A stretch of DNA of 64,000 nucleotides. It comes from Chaenocephalus aceratus. Taxonomy: Eukaryota > Chordata > Actinopteri > Perciformes > Channichthyidae. Where the stretch lies: NCBI GenBank assembly GCA_023974075.1, contig CM043789.1:39557092-39621091 (forward strand). Reading direction: 5' to 3'. Shown here one piece after another: positions 23,147-32,582 of the stretch; within the stretch, counting starts at the first letter, position 1, and every line of letters starts with the position of its first letter. The notes beneath the pieces were generated by a model. That model had not been told where the DNA came from. It did no database searches and saw nothing but the letters and a program-made list of their open reading frames with translations. A program made the position numbers and the translations under genes.

Positions 23147-23377
23147 GCTCTCAATTAGCTTGAACAATGACTATTATGAAACCATCCAGTTTACAATGGC
23201 TCAAATCCAACTCCATTCTTGAAAACTCTTGAAGCTAATCGGACCGCAAACATGACACATGCTAGAAAGAGGAAGTCCTTGTTGTGACAGAACTGCACCT
23301 GGTACTTTGGACGTTGCCCCCCGAGGCTTATCGTCGTCAAATCAACAGCCATTCGTTTCCACGTTTGTGGTTCCCCA

Positions 23378-23627
23378 CTAGTGATAACTATCTCTGACAT
23401 CTCCATAGCCAACTCTATGCAGTCCCCTGCATCTGCAAACCACACAGACCACAGTCCAAGTCAGCCTGGACGTCGTTATCATCAGCTGTGGACTCTAATG
23501 GTGGGGATGACTTGTTTGTAGTTGGGGCAACACTGATTGACAAGTCTCTCACAGGGGTCAGGTAGCATGAGGACCATGTTGGAGAGTCGGCAGAAGAGAC
23601 AGTTGAGGATAATTCCTGCACAGTCAA
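23378..23627 (-). CDS. mdfic2: mdfic2-like gene, last exon: I-mfa (Cys-rich) domain, frame-disrupted here
   Basis: On the minus strand a strong acceptor (TGTGTCTCCCTCAG) precedes TTGACTGTGCAGG. The frame reads DCAGIILNCLFCRLSNMVLM, then LPDPCERLVNQCCPNYKQV, matching the DCxxxxLxCLFC start of the I-mfa domain found in MDFI, MDFIC and MDFIC2, which bind transcription factors and ion channels. The next part appears in other frames: ADDNDVQADLDCGL, then ADAGDCIELAMEMSEI, the family's DLDCGL..DC(L/I)E(L/I)xME.SEI ending. One missing base after SEI would give a short CYH-type end and the TAG at 23380-23378. Three small frame changes within about 150 bp are needed. Known I-mfa members have more Cys in the last helix; the MEMSEI form fits MDFIC2. 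Pseudogene or sequencing indels cannot be told apart here. Confidence 0.7.
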
Positions 23628-23697
23628 CTGAGGGAGACACATACAGCCAGATATTAAAGGACACCTATTATGCAAAATCCACTTGTTCATGTCTTTT

Positions 23698-23977
23698 CTA
23701 CATCAACATGTGTCCCCTCTTCTTCATGTCTCTTCTACATCAACATGTGTCCCCTCTTCTTCATGTCTCTCTACATCAACATGTGTCCCCTCTTCTTCAT
23801 GTCTCTTCTACATCAATGTGTCCCCTCTTCTTCATGCTCTTCTACATCAACATGTGTCCCCTCTTCTCCTATGTCTTTTCTACATCAACATGTGTCCCCT
23901 CTTCTCCATGTCTTTCTACATCAACAGTGTCCCCTCTTCTCCATGTCTCTTCTACATCAACATGTGTCCCCTCTGTG
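23698..23977. repeat. Minisatellite, about 37-bp unit x 7.8
   Basis: Units begin CTACATCAACATGTGTCCCC and continue TCTTCTTCATGTCTCTT. Eight starts are visible. The first three units are nearly identical, and later ones differ by single-base losses and TTCT to TCTC changes. The 115-185-codon frames over it are only translations of the repeat. Confidence 0.95.
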
Positions 23978-24138
23978 TAAAGACATTCTGGAAGTTTCAG
24001 GAAAAAAGATTCTCTCTCTTTTTGTCCTGATCCATTTATATAAAAACCTGTCTGAAAATGTGCTGTTCAGATTTTGGCCACTTTATGAAGTCATAATATT
24101 TGTTGGCTTGGTAACCATTAGCCAATCACCAACCAAGG

Positions 24139-24141
<3 letters not shown>

Positions 24142-24199
<58 letters not shown>
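24142..24199. repeat. Homopolymer of 58 cytosines
   Basis: An uninterrupted C run (G on the minus strand) that joins the TTAA element body to the Tc1 remnant. Such a length is rare in natural DNA and hard to sequence. It may mark an assembly join or replace lost sequence. On the minus strand the G run is potential quadruplex DNA. Confidence 0.97.
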
Positions 24200-24201
<2 letters not shown>

Positions 24202-24202
24202 G

Positions 24203-24581
24203 AGTGGCCTGTGTTCGTCGTCCATAACATACGCCTGCCCATACCATAACCCCACCACCACCATGGGCCACTCGATTCACAAAAATTACCCTAACCCTAA
24301 CCCTACCCCTCACACCAGATACTGCCTGGTTTTCGGACCCCCCCAGACCCCCCCAATAAGTGGTCTTTTATTGTGGCCAGCCTAAGGCACACCTGTGAGG
24401 TGGGATGGATTATCTCGGCAAAGGAGAAGTGCTCACTATCACAGATTTGTTCAGATTTGTGAACAATATTTGAGAGAAATGGTTATTTGTGTATATAGAA
24501 AATGTTTTAGATCTTTGAGTTCATCTCATGAAAAATGGGAGCAAAAACAAAAGTGTTGCGTTTATATTTTTGTTCAGTGTA
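24203..24581 (-). mobile_element. Tc1-like element remnant, transposase fragment plus 3' terminal region
   Basis: On the minus strand 24281-24203 reads NRVAHGGGGVMVWAGVCYGR, the GGG.VMVWAG block of the DDE transposase core in Tc1/IS630-type elements. The + strand right part, from TTATTGTGGCCAGCCTAAGG through GAGGTGGGATGGATTATCTC to TATTTTTGTTCAGTGTA, is the well-known terminal region of the same fish Tc1 group. The end CAGTG|TA fits TA target use. Most of the transposase and the far end are missing. At the internal junction a telomere-like (CCCTAA)3 tract is present (24287-24309). Confidence 0.9.
24287..24309. repeat. Short interstitial telomere-like tract
   Basis: TTACCCTAACCCTAACCCTA is three TTAGGG units in complement, placed exactly where the Tc1 transposase sequence breaks off and before the conserved CACCAGATACTGCCTGG segment. 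Confidence 0.8.
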
Positions 24582-24616
24582 CATTGATGAAAAACAGTAT
24601 AATAAGGGACCTTTAA

Positions 24617-25536
24617 GGTAAGAACATGGTTTGCTTTACTGTATTTATTCAACAAGAAATGCTTTTTTTAGTTTGCGATGGTCTCCCCCTTCACACGTCT
24701 GCAATGACCTCTTTGAGGGTATGTTTGATGAATTGTGTTTAAACCATATCTTGCGACATAAATCATCTGAGCTACTCTTCACTTATCTAACATTTTAAAA
24801 GCCTCCTTTGCTTCCTTTACACATGCATAATTTAGGAAACCATGGCCTGATCCCTCACAGAGACAAGCAAGAGAGCTGTTTGGAGACATCATCAATTACC
24901 AGCAGTCTCTCCTGTGTACTTTGCCTGGAGCATTCTCTAAGTTGCCTTGCGGTTGCACTGAAACAATGTGCTATGTGTCTTCCCAGCAGTCTCGGCCAAA
25001 TGGTGCCCCCACGGGTGCTATAAAGCATGGGATCATCAAATGACATTGACCATGAACAGTTACTTACCGAAGAAGATATGTTGAAGAAAATACCTCAAGG
25101 CTTGTGTTGCAAATAATCTAGAAAACACAACCCAAGGCTGCACACTTCTCTATTATTTGTAATCTGGAACTAGATCAGATATATTTGCCAATTGACCATA
25201 GTGTTGATTTGGGTGGAATACCCTTTTATCAAGGCTTTGTTTGAGAAATAATTATTCTACATTTCAAGGTATGACTTAAAATGTCCTCTAAAATACAATA
25301 TCCCTGTATCGCCATGTATTAATAAATAACGTTCAAAATGTGCAGGGTAGCCTTGAGTTGATTGTAAATACTATAAATGTGATTGAAATGTCACATTGTA
25401 TTTCATATTGTATTATGTATTGAATATATCTATTTCAGTTAACAGAAAGGCCTTTAAGACATAGGGACAGAGCAGGAAAAAGGACAGGTGTAAATTAAGA
25501 ATACAATAACGACACTTTTCACAAATATTAGCAACA
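24617..25536. other. Intronic unique sequence
   Basis: Within mdfic2-like intron 2. No repeat or RNA recognised; overlapping 63-71-codon frames have no motif. Confidence 0.3.
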
Positions 25537-25868
25537 TTAAAGGTGGGGTAGGTAAGTTTGAGAAACCTGCTCGAGATCGCTAGAATTTGAAAACACACAA
25601 CCGGAGACAATCTGCCACTTCCTTACAGAGCCCCTCGTCCAACACACACGAACGCGCACATGACCAATGAGGGCACGAGATAAGTGTGTGCCCCGATGCT
25701 GACAGGCAGGTAGGCCATCCAGTTACTTTAGCCGGCTCAGATGATTGGTCGTGCTTTTTACAGCGCTACGGCTTCCACAGGTGACATTTTTTATTGTTAA
25801 GCATTTAATGTATTCATTGCTATCGGGATGTTAAGAGCATTCCATGGAATATAACAACAAGTGTTTAA
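25537..25868. mobile_element. AGGTGGGGTAGGT family TTAA element, copy 2 (right end lost)
   Basis: It starts TTAAAGGTGGGGTAGG and follows copies 1 and 3 through GAAACCTGCTCGAGATCGCT, GACCAATGAGGGCACGAG and GGATGTTAAGAGCATTCC to ATAACAACAAGTGT. It then stops without the inverse terminus. A TTACTTTAGCCGGCTCAG insertion relative to the other copies is seen near 25720. Confidence 0.88.
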
Positions 25869-26847
25869 GGTATATCATTTTTTTGTTATTTATTGAGATC
25901 TGCAATGTTCTATTAATGGATGGAAGAAACACGTAGTGTATAGAATGTGACTCGTTTACTACCAACTGAAATCATGCTATTGAGGTTTTGATGTGGCATT
26001 GCTACAGTATGTAGCGTCAAGGACTTTAAAGGTGTAAGTAATCCTTGGGTCCTATATAACAATTTGTTTGTTTGTTTGTTATCAAGTTTGTTAACAATTG
26101 ACTCCCTCTTAAGGGATACAGCAACATTTTTACAAAAGGGATTTAATTCGTTGTAAAACCAGAAATCCATTTGTAAACTTCAACCAAATGAGATGTAAAC
26201 AAAATGTTAATTGGTAAACCAAGTAGATGTATTTCTGATTATTTTTTTCGTAGTATTTTTTCAGGCTGTTTTACCCTGCTTCGTGCTAGCTTTATGTTAA
26301 GCTAGGATAACCATGCCGTGACTTCCACTCTGTATTTATTGCCCAGACATCACAATTGCATCACCTATTGACCACTTGAAAATAACACATAACCTTTTAC
26401 AACAATGGCTTTGACTAAAAAGACTAACCTTTTATTTAAATGTTTCATTTGATATACAATAAGTGCACGATAAGCAGTCTTTGGTGTAATGAAATGCTGC
26501 TGAATCTGTTGTGGCAATTCCACTTTGGTGGTCTCTTTTTTGCTGTAGTTTCAGTTTCTAAATTATTCACACATTTTCATAATTGATTAAATTAACTGCT
26601 GTATTTAAGCATTCTCACAGCATGGCGAGGCATGAAGCTTGCAATGTGTCAATTGTTTTATTCTGTCTGTGGCATTATTATTCTGCATATTAATCATCGT
26701 TTATTTCATAAGAAAGCTTTGTTTGGATGAAAAAGTTCCTTTCATAACGTTTTATTGAGGACCCAACACGAGATTTTCTCCTTCAACGATTTGGACAGCT
26801 GTGTGTGCAGCTAGAGGGCATCAGACGGGTGTGATGCAGTGCTGATC
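25869..26847. other. Intronic unique sequence
   Basis: AT-rich intron sequence. 26270-26320 has GCTAGCTTTATGTTAAGCTA words that recur loosely at 40780 and 41300 in fish-type low-copy repeats. Nothing else recognised. Confidence 0.3.
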
Positions 26848-26853
26848 ACTTAC

Positions 26854-27009
26854 CTCCCGTGTTGCTCTGCTGAGACGAAGGAGGAGAAGAAAGAGAGTCT
26901 GTGGAGGAAGTCCTCCTCAGGTACATTTTCAAAGAGAATATTGGGGAAGAAGACCTGTCACAGTCTCTCGGTCGCTGGGTGTCTGAGTTTCTCCTGGTCT
27001 CCCCAGGCT
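26854..27009 (-). CDS. mdfic2: mdfic2-like gene, middle exon (Ser-rich linker)
   Basis: Read on the minus strand the phase that fits both neighbours gives a Ser/Arg-rich segment: PGETRRNSDTQRPRDCD, RSSSPIFSLKMYLRRTSS, TDSLSSPPSSQQSNTG. It ends in one base before a perfect GTAAGT donor. That leftover G plus TT of the last exon makes a Val codon directly before the I-mfa DC. A low-complexity Ser-rich region just before the Cys-rich domain is normal for this family. The 5' border is less sure: CACAG|AG (27010) keeps the phase with the first exon, and CTCAG|AC is the other phase-compatible choice; neither has a good pyrimidine tract. Confidence 0.55.
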
Positions 27010-27246
27010 CTGTGTTTGCAGTGCACCAAGTCTCCAGTCGCCGCCACGAGCCTCACTTTGAATCCTTTCTGTCCAAGAGACCACATTTTAAATTCATAAA
27101 GACATGTCAGGTGGCTGTAGGTGCATACTGTATGGTAATGTGACAAGCACAATTCATCGAGAATGAAAATATCTCAACAGCAGAAAGAGCACAGGGTCCC
27201 ATTTGACCTGTTTAGGCCAAGTTTGACAGATTTGAGACTTTTGTAA

Positions 27247-27536
27247 CGATACATAAAATACGACATAACACGATACAACACGGTACAAAACAATACGACT
27301 CAATGCAACAGTTCAAGATACCGTACGACACAATACGAGACGAAAAAACAATAGACTACAATACTACGAAAGTACATATGACCCATCACAACCCGATACA
27401 GCAAAATAATATAATACAATAGGAATTAGGACGATACGTCATGATTCAATATGACATGATTCAATGCAACAGAAGACGAAACGCCACAACACGACACAAT
27501 AAAGACCACAGGAGTTAAAACTATAAAATATGTACA
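27247..27536. repeat. Degenerate short-period tandem (ACGATACAA-like)
   Basis: Loose repeats such as ACGATACA, ACGACATAACACGATACAAC, ACGGTACAAAACAATACGAC and ATACGAGACG fill about 290 bp. They resume after the hAT (CAACACTACACAACA), so the hAT landed in this tract. Confidence 0.7.
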
Positions 27537-27544
27537 ATACAGAG

Positions 27545-28259
27545 CAGTGGCGGCCGGCCCATAGGGGCGGGGCGCTAGGGGCGCCGCCCCCCCTCTTCCC
27601 ACATGTTTGATTGTCATTAAAAATTCAATAAAAAATATATTTAAAAACAATTTTTTTTCAATGAACAAGTTAAATATTATATAGTTGGTATCAGTAAAAT
27701 GTATAATCTAAAAATAAAATCTTGTTTAAAATTGTGTTACGATGTCTAAAGTTACTGATAAGTCACATGTTTCCTGCCTGGCTGCAGCGTGTATCATTAC
27801 CCTCTCTCGTCTGGGCGCTGAGAAAGGAGCCCTCACTCAGCCCCAGCAGCATCCAACACATTGCTGACTGTTGCTATCTGTATACTATGCCGCCGAAACA
27901 TAATTTCAGCCAATCAGCGTCGTCAGATCTGATGCTCATAGGGCGGCAATGTTAGCGCCCGATGCAGTCTGTGAGTTGGTTATGGCTAGAAAGGATCCGT
28001 CTTGTGTAAAACTCTCGCGAGAGTTTGCGAGTCACGTGGCTGAATGTTTACGTTTGACAGGCAGCTTTCAGTTACGATCGTTAACATCAGTGGGCCACAG
28101 CACATGATGGTGAGAAGCTAAACTATCTATTAATGATGTCAATTACAGGGAGTGTAACTGTGTGTGTGACTAGCTGGATGCAAACAGGTCAACGCTGTCT
28201 TCTGTTTCCCATGCTCGCTCTTCAAACAGCCGGGGACACATACTATGTGCCTGTGATAA

Positions 28260-28295
<36 letters not shown>

Positions 28296-28708
28296 TATTG
28301 TGTAGTTGAGTTTTGACAGCATCCGTCAAACTAGCTTTGTTGCCTTAATGCTCTGTTTTCTAATATTTCTGTGTTTCTGAACCACGTCTGTGTCTGCATA
28401 TAATGTTCGTATTTAGTCTCCTGATTTTAAATGGGAATTAAATCATTTGAGTGTTCCCAAAGAACCGGTGTTCTGCAGTTTGTGTGGGCCTACTGTACTG
28501 TTGCACAGTTTACTGTAGAAACTATGTCCAGGACAGACGTTTTGGAAGATTCATAGCTAACCACACTGAAGACTATGGAGGTATTGATCAGTCTTCTCAT
28601 ACCTCTAACATCCCCAGAAATCTAATTTAAGGGGTCATTTCTCAAATAGTGTGGTTTATTCACCATTACAATAGCCCCAGCTAAAATAATTTCCACCAGC
28701 CGCCACTG
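27545..28708. mobile_element. hAT element, 1164 bp, non-autonomous
   Basis: The left end is CAGTGGCGGCCGGCCC and the right end is CCAGCCGCCACTG. The perfect 8-bp TSD is ATACAGAG (27537-27544 and 28709-28716). The left end has a GGGGCGCCGCCCCCCC hairpin. The interior has a GC-richer zone with ACTCTCGCGAGAGT (28011-28024), a promoter-type palindrome, and a CA array (28262-28292). No transposase frame remains. Confidence 0.95.
28262..28292. repeat. (AC)n microsatellite inside the hAT
   Basis: A 31-bp uninterrupted AC run. Confidence 0.95.
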
Positions 28709-30106
28709 ATACAGAGAGTCAACACTACACAACAAAAAGTACCATAGATGATTCAACACAACACAATATCACCGCCAGATTGTCCATATTTGTTTCAGCC
28801 CTCTTGAAAGTTTCAGAATCAGAAGGAAAGATGAATTGCTTGGAAATTATGGATTGACAATTGTCCATTACCTTCTGATATTTGAGAACAGCTTTGTTTC
28901 TCATGGAGTCTGACATTAATACCCACCACAAGTAGAGCTTAAATCTTTACGCTGTGTCGTGACCAACACTTCAGAAGTAAATCTCCCAATGGCTTCTAAA
29001 ACAGCTGATAGACAGCATGTGTGTAAGCATGTTAGTTAATGTATAAAACGTATACTATTGGTGGCACACAATGTTCAGTCTGTACCTGAGAAGCCGGGTC
29101 TTTTGCAGAAGTATGTGAAATGTTCAACATGCAGGAATATGTTTGTGAAAATCTGATTTAAATAGATATTAATGAATTATTGGGCTGGGTGCAGTTTACT
29201 TTTTCACCACCTATTCGAAATGAATAATTCACCATTCCTTTCTCTGTTGTATTTAACATGTAATGCCTGATGGTTTATTCACACTCTGGACACATTCTTG
29301 AAAGTCGAATAAACTGTATTTGTCTTACCTAAATTGCTGGAAGAGCGATACCAATGGATAATCGCTCTGGGCTGTATTGGCCACATTTAAGATTTGATTA
29401 GCTGTTTTTGAATACGTTCGAAATAACAAAGTTCAAAACAGCTCCCCGATGTTATCACCTTTCTTCAGCGTGATATTTTTACCTCTCATTAGAGTTGTCT
29501 ATATTTGTGTTTATAAATTGAATGCGAAGGCAGGTTGGTGTGTGAGCACAACAAGTGAGAACAAAGTTCAAATCAGTGCCGTCAGCCTGTGTCTTTGAGC
29601 AGAGAGCAGCGTGATGCGCCAGGTTATCAAATGAATGAATTAGGTGAGACATGCAGCTGGTCCGTGCCCATGCCCATTAGCTGATAGAGAAATAAGGCCT
29701 GCAGGCATGCTATGAATCTTTTAGGTTTTGTTCCAATGTTCCACAGATCCTCGCTCACTCATTAGACAGCACAGTTACTGCAAGATCATTTCACTTCATG
29801 TTTTAAATCAACATGCAAACTGGAATTCGGAGCACATCACAACAGACACACGATTTAAAGCATGTATGTAAGCAAGCGCCTGACAAAATCCATTTGTTCA
29901 TTGCTGAAAGATTTGATTTGCAGGGGAAATTGTTTACAAACAGCAACATTTGTATTTCTCCAGTTACATAATATTAAAGGAGTAAGTGTGAAATAGCTTT
30001 AGAACCAGTACCAGGAGGGATGACACTATGTTATCCTGAGATGTACCACAACAGAATGATTCAATGCGCAGACTACTTTCCACGGACGTGAGTCACATTA
30101 ACTTAC

Positions 30107-30203
30107 CTCCTCTCGCCCACGTAGAGCTCTCCTCGGCAGCGCTTGCTCTGCCTTTGTCTTTCACTTCGGCTCTCGGAGTCATTTCATCTGCCATCTGGTC
30201 CAT
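30107..30203 (-). CDS. mdfic2: mdfic2-like gene, first coding exon (candidate)
   Basis: On the minus strand an ATG at 30203-30201 sits in a strong context (GCAATGG). It encodes 32 residues, MDQMADEMTPRAEVKD followed by KGRASAAEESSTWARG, acidic and Ala/Ser-rich. It ends with one base before a perfect GTAAGT. That G joins AG of the middle exon to form a Glu codon, so phases agree across the intron. The frame stays open upstream to 30335, and an earlier Met is possible. I rely on phase and donor quality rather than on recognised homology, because N-termini of I-mfa proteins are poorly conserved. Confidence 0.45.
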
Positions 30204-30823
30204 TGCGTCACAAATAAGAAATGCACTTCTTGTGACAAACCTGATTACCTCAAGCCAAAAATATGTGGCTTCACAAAAGCTGAGGCCAACGGAGTTAATG
30301 TCAAACACAGAGTTACCACAGCTCTGTGTCTTCAATACTTTCCCAGCTCTCAGGATTATGTTCTCACGCAGCGGGCTGAGGCTTCTCGCCCTGGCTGAGG
30401 AGGCAGCTGTTTACCTCGGCGAAGCAGAAAGCATCCCGTGCAAATTCTCCTTTTCATGGCACCGGGTCCATTTGGCCTGCTGCCTGCTATACTGTAAGCC
30501 TCTCAAATGTTCCAATGACGTTGGCAAAAACGCTGTCGACCCGCTCCTAATAAAACATCACCGGGACAAAGTCAGCAACATTGTATTAGTTGGACTTCTA
30601 TCCCCTCTATGAAGTGATAATGACGCCAAGGGCAGATGCAGAGCCTCACATAATAAAAGGACATTTCACATTAAAATTCCCAAATGCATTATTAAGCAGT
30701 CAGGACACACTATGAAGACATGTTGTGATCTTATAGCGATGTGATACTGATACAAGGGGACAGAGAGAAGTCACTGCTTTCATATTAAAATATCTGGCAG
30801 ATACTGGTTATTGTAAAGAAACA

Positions 30824-30826
<3 letters not shown>
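30204..30826. other. Upstream flank of the mdfic2-like start
   Basis: This would hold the 5' UTR and promoter if the first-exon call is right. There is no TATA box or CpG island that stands out. A 182-codon + strand frame (30064-30612) crosses the exon antisense and has no motif, so I do not call it. Confidence 0.35.
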
Positions 30827-30881
<55 letters not shown>

Positions 30882-30911
30882 CGCACACGCACGCACGCAC
30901 ACACACACACA
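30827..30911. repeat. (AC)n array with GCAC units
   Basis: Long AC run, then GCGCACACGCACGCACGC and AC again, directly before the first GTGGGG-type repeat copy. Confidence 0.95.
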
Positions 30912-31144
30912 TACCATGTATACATCACTTCAGGGGACATTACATTGACTTACATGCATTTCCTGGAGACTTATCCTAACCTTAACCATAACCAACACAT
31001 GCCTAACCCTAACCAAGTCTTCACCCTAAAATTAATGATCCCCTTATGGGGACCTCCAATTTGTCCCCATAAGGGAGGTGAGTCCCCACACGTGACTGTG
31101 TAAACAGATTTAAGTCCCCACAAGTATAGTAATGCTAGGCCAAA
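30911..31144 (-). repeat. GTGGGGAC-type dispersed repeat, copy 1
   Basis: It starts ACCATGTATACATCACTTCA and ends TAGTAATGCTAGGCCAAAC. It carries a CCCCTTATGGGGACCTCC dyad with TTTGTCCCCATAAGGGAGG, and short CCTAACC/CTTAACC units. The same unit occurs at 31203-31484 and inverted at 44548-44818. Termini are always embedded in AC/GT arrays, which hides any TSD. Confidence 0.85.
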
Positions 31145-31202
31145 CACACACACACACACACACTCACACACACACACACACACACACACACCACACACAC
31201 AC
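31145..31202. repeat. (AC)n array between the twin repeats
   Basis: 58 bp of AC with one CTC and one CCA break. Confidence 0.95.
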
Positions 31203-31484
31203 ACCATGTATACATCACTTCAGGGGACATTACATTGACTTACATGCATTTCCTGGAGACTTATCCTAACCTTAACCATAACCAACACATGCCTAACCCT
31301 TACCCTTAACCTTACCCTTACCCTTAACCTTACCCTTAACCCTAATCCTAAACGTAACCAAGTCTTCACCCTAAAATTAATGATTCCCTCATGGGGACCT
31401 CCAATGTGTCCCCATAAGGGAGGTGAGTCCCAACACGTGACTAAACAGATTTAGGTCCCAACAAGTATAGTGATGCTAGGCCAA
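31203..31484 (-). repeat. GTGGGGAC-type dispersed repeat, copy 2, with expanded telomere-like units
   Basis: Same termini and order as copy 1, about 50 bp longer because the CCTAACCCTTACCC/CTTAACC tract (about 31290-31360) is expanded. The two copies lie head to tail with AC arrays at each side, so this is a tandem duplication of repeat plus array. Confidence 0.88.
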
Positions 31485-31573
31485 ACACACACACACACGC
31501 ACGCACACACACACGCACGCACACACACACACACGCACGCACACACGCACGCACGCACACACACACACACACA
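31485..31573. repeat. (AC)/(GCAC) microsatellite
   Basis: AC runs broken by CGCACGCA units. Confidence 0.95.
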
Positions 31574-31912
31574 TGATGTCTCACTCCTTGAAGGCTGTGA
31601 TTCCGCTGCACATATGCATGAGGCAGCCAGTGCCAGTTTGTTTGTTGGGGCGAAGCACGCGGTGAAACACGGGCAGTGAGCTGCATTCAAATTTCTCCGA
31701 ACACAAGCCAACCAATTTACTCTAATTAGGCTCAACACTAGAGTTGCATTTTAATGGACGCCCCGCTGTGTTTGCATATGTTTAGAGAACAAGAGCCATG
31801 CTAATTGAAAAATTAAGATGTGAGAGTATTTGTCTACCGAGCTCCCACTATGCTGCACTCAGTGTACATAGAACTCCAGAAGAGAACTTCCACTGAGAGT
31901 TTCTAGTGCTTT
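31574..31912. other. Candidate conserved noncoding element
   Basis: A non-repetitive block with TTACTCTAATTAGGCTCAAC, CATGCTAATTGAAAAATTAA and TTTGCATATG words. The homeodomain/POU-like content and lack of repeats resemble vertebrate developmental enhancers. This is a composition impression only. Confidence 0.3.
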
Positions 31913-31999
31913 TCCTCCTCTTCCTCCTCCTCCTCCTCCTCCTCCTCCTCCTCCTCCTCCTCCTCCTCCTCCTCCTCCTCCCCTCCTCCTCCTCTCTCC
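31913..31999. repeat. (TCC)n trinucleotide array
   Basis: About 87 bp of CTC/TCC with one break near 31980. The Gly-rich minus-strand frame is a repeat translation. Confidence 0.97.
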
Positions 32000-32048
32000 T
32001 TCATTGTCTTTGTGTTGTGATGGTGATACAACGTGATAGCGAATAGAC

Positions 32049-32150
32049 CAGGGTGTCCACACTTTTTTCACCGAGGGCCACATACAGAAAAATATGCGAA
32101 GGGCTGGGCCGCTCCCTAGAGGTGAGGAATACTGCCTCATAAGTTAGCTA
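32049..32150 (+). mobile_element. hAT-like left end (truncated)
   Basis: CAGGGTGTCCACACTTTTTT followed by CACCGAGGGCCACATACAG is a familiar hAT terminus. No complementary right end or 8-bp duplication was found in the next kilobase, so only the left end is called and the right limit is approximate. Confidence 0.55.
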
Positions 32151-32582
32151 AATTAAAATGATGCTTAATACTTGAATATGCTTTAACAAAAACAACAGCC
32201 TATCACAGCTCTCCATAAGGTTTCATTTATTTCATTAGCAGCTCATTCCTTAAAACAGGAGCCTCATGCTCATCAAGAGGAAATAGGAAGGTTTATTTGA
32301 AGCTTGTTATGAGAATAAGTTATTGGGTTTTTTTATTATCAACTTAGATTTGATAGAAAATGTTTTCAACTTTAATTGACTGAAAAGTGGGCTTATTAGC
32401 ACATGAATACTGTGTAATATCTGTTTTCATCTATATTCAAGAAGTACAATACAAGACAAGCACACGTTTATATTTGTGGGACGAACTCGATTATTCTTTT
32501 TGACACCCGTGGAATGGACGAATCAAGATTACCCTCGTGTGTTTTTCAAAAGCGACGATGTGCACTACTCCATTGTCCCACT

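Larger units (their letters stand above)
23654..24616. mobile_element. TTAAAGG-type TTAA element carrying a minisatellite and a nested Tc1 remnant
   Basis: The left end is TTAAAGGACACCTATTATGC (23654) and the right end is TATAATAAGGGACCTTTAA (TTAA at 24613-24616), roughly inverted repeats of the same family as 8388, 50425 and 59305. Between them lie a minisatellite (23698-23977), a poly-C tract and a Tc1-like remnant, so this is a host for several later events. Confidence 0.75.
23628..26853 (-). other. mdfic2-like intron 2
   Basis: The intron is bounded by a perfect GTAAGT donor (minus strand, 26853-26848) and a pyrimidine-rich acceptor ending at 23628. Exon phases match (phase 1). It contains a TTAA element whose end lies only 26 bp from the acceptor, a minisatellite, a Tc1 remnant and a TTAA element of the AGGTGGGG family. 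Confidence 0.6.
27010..30106 (-). other. mdfic2-like intron 1
   Basis: It starts with a GTAAGT donor on the minus strand (30106-30101). It contains a tandem ACGATACAA-like tract and a 1164-bp hAT that carries its own CA array. The remainder (28709-30100) is unique AT-rich sequence with no recognised feature. Confidence 0.5.

Noticed and set aside
23537..24227. 115-185-codon frames at the minisatellite and poly-C
   Set aside because: Periodic peptides mirror the 37-bp unit and the C run becomes poly-Pro.
26901..27143. 80-codon + strand frame with acidic, protein-like composition
   Set aside because: The opposite strand has a perfect GTAAGT donor and a phase that joins the I-mfa exon, so this is likely its shadow.
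30064..30612. 182-codon + strand frame, the longest non-repeat frame of the region
   Set aside because: No domain, no homologue recognised, and it runs antisense across a better supported minus-strand exon.
30827..31573. CRISPR-like alternation of repeat and spacer
   Set aside because: Repeats are AC microsatellites and a 230-280-bp dispersed repeat in a eukaryotic context.
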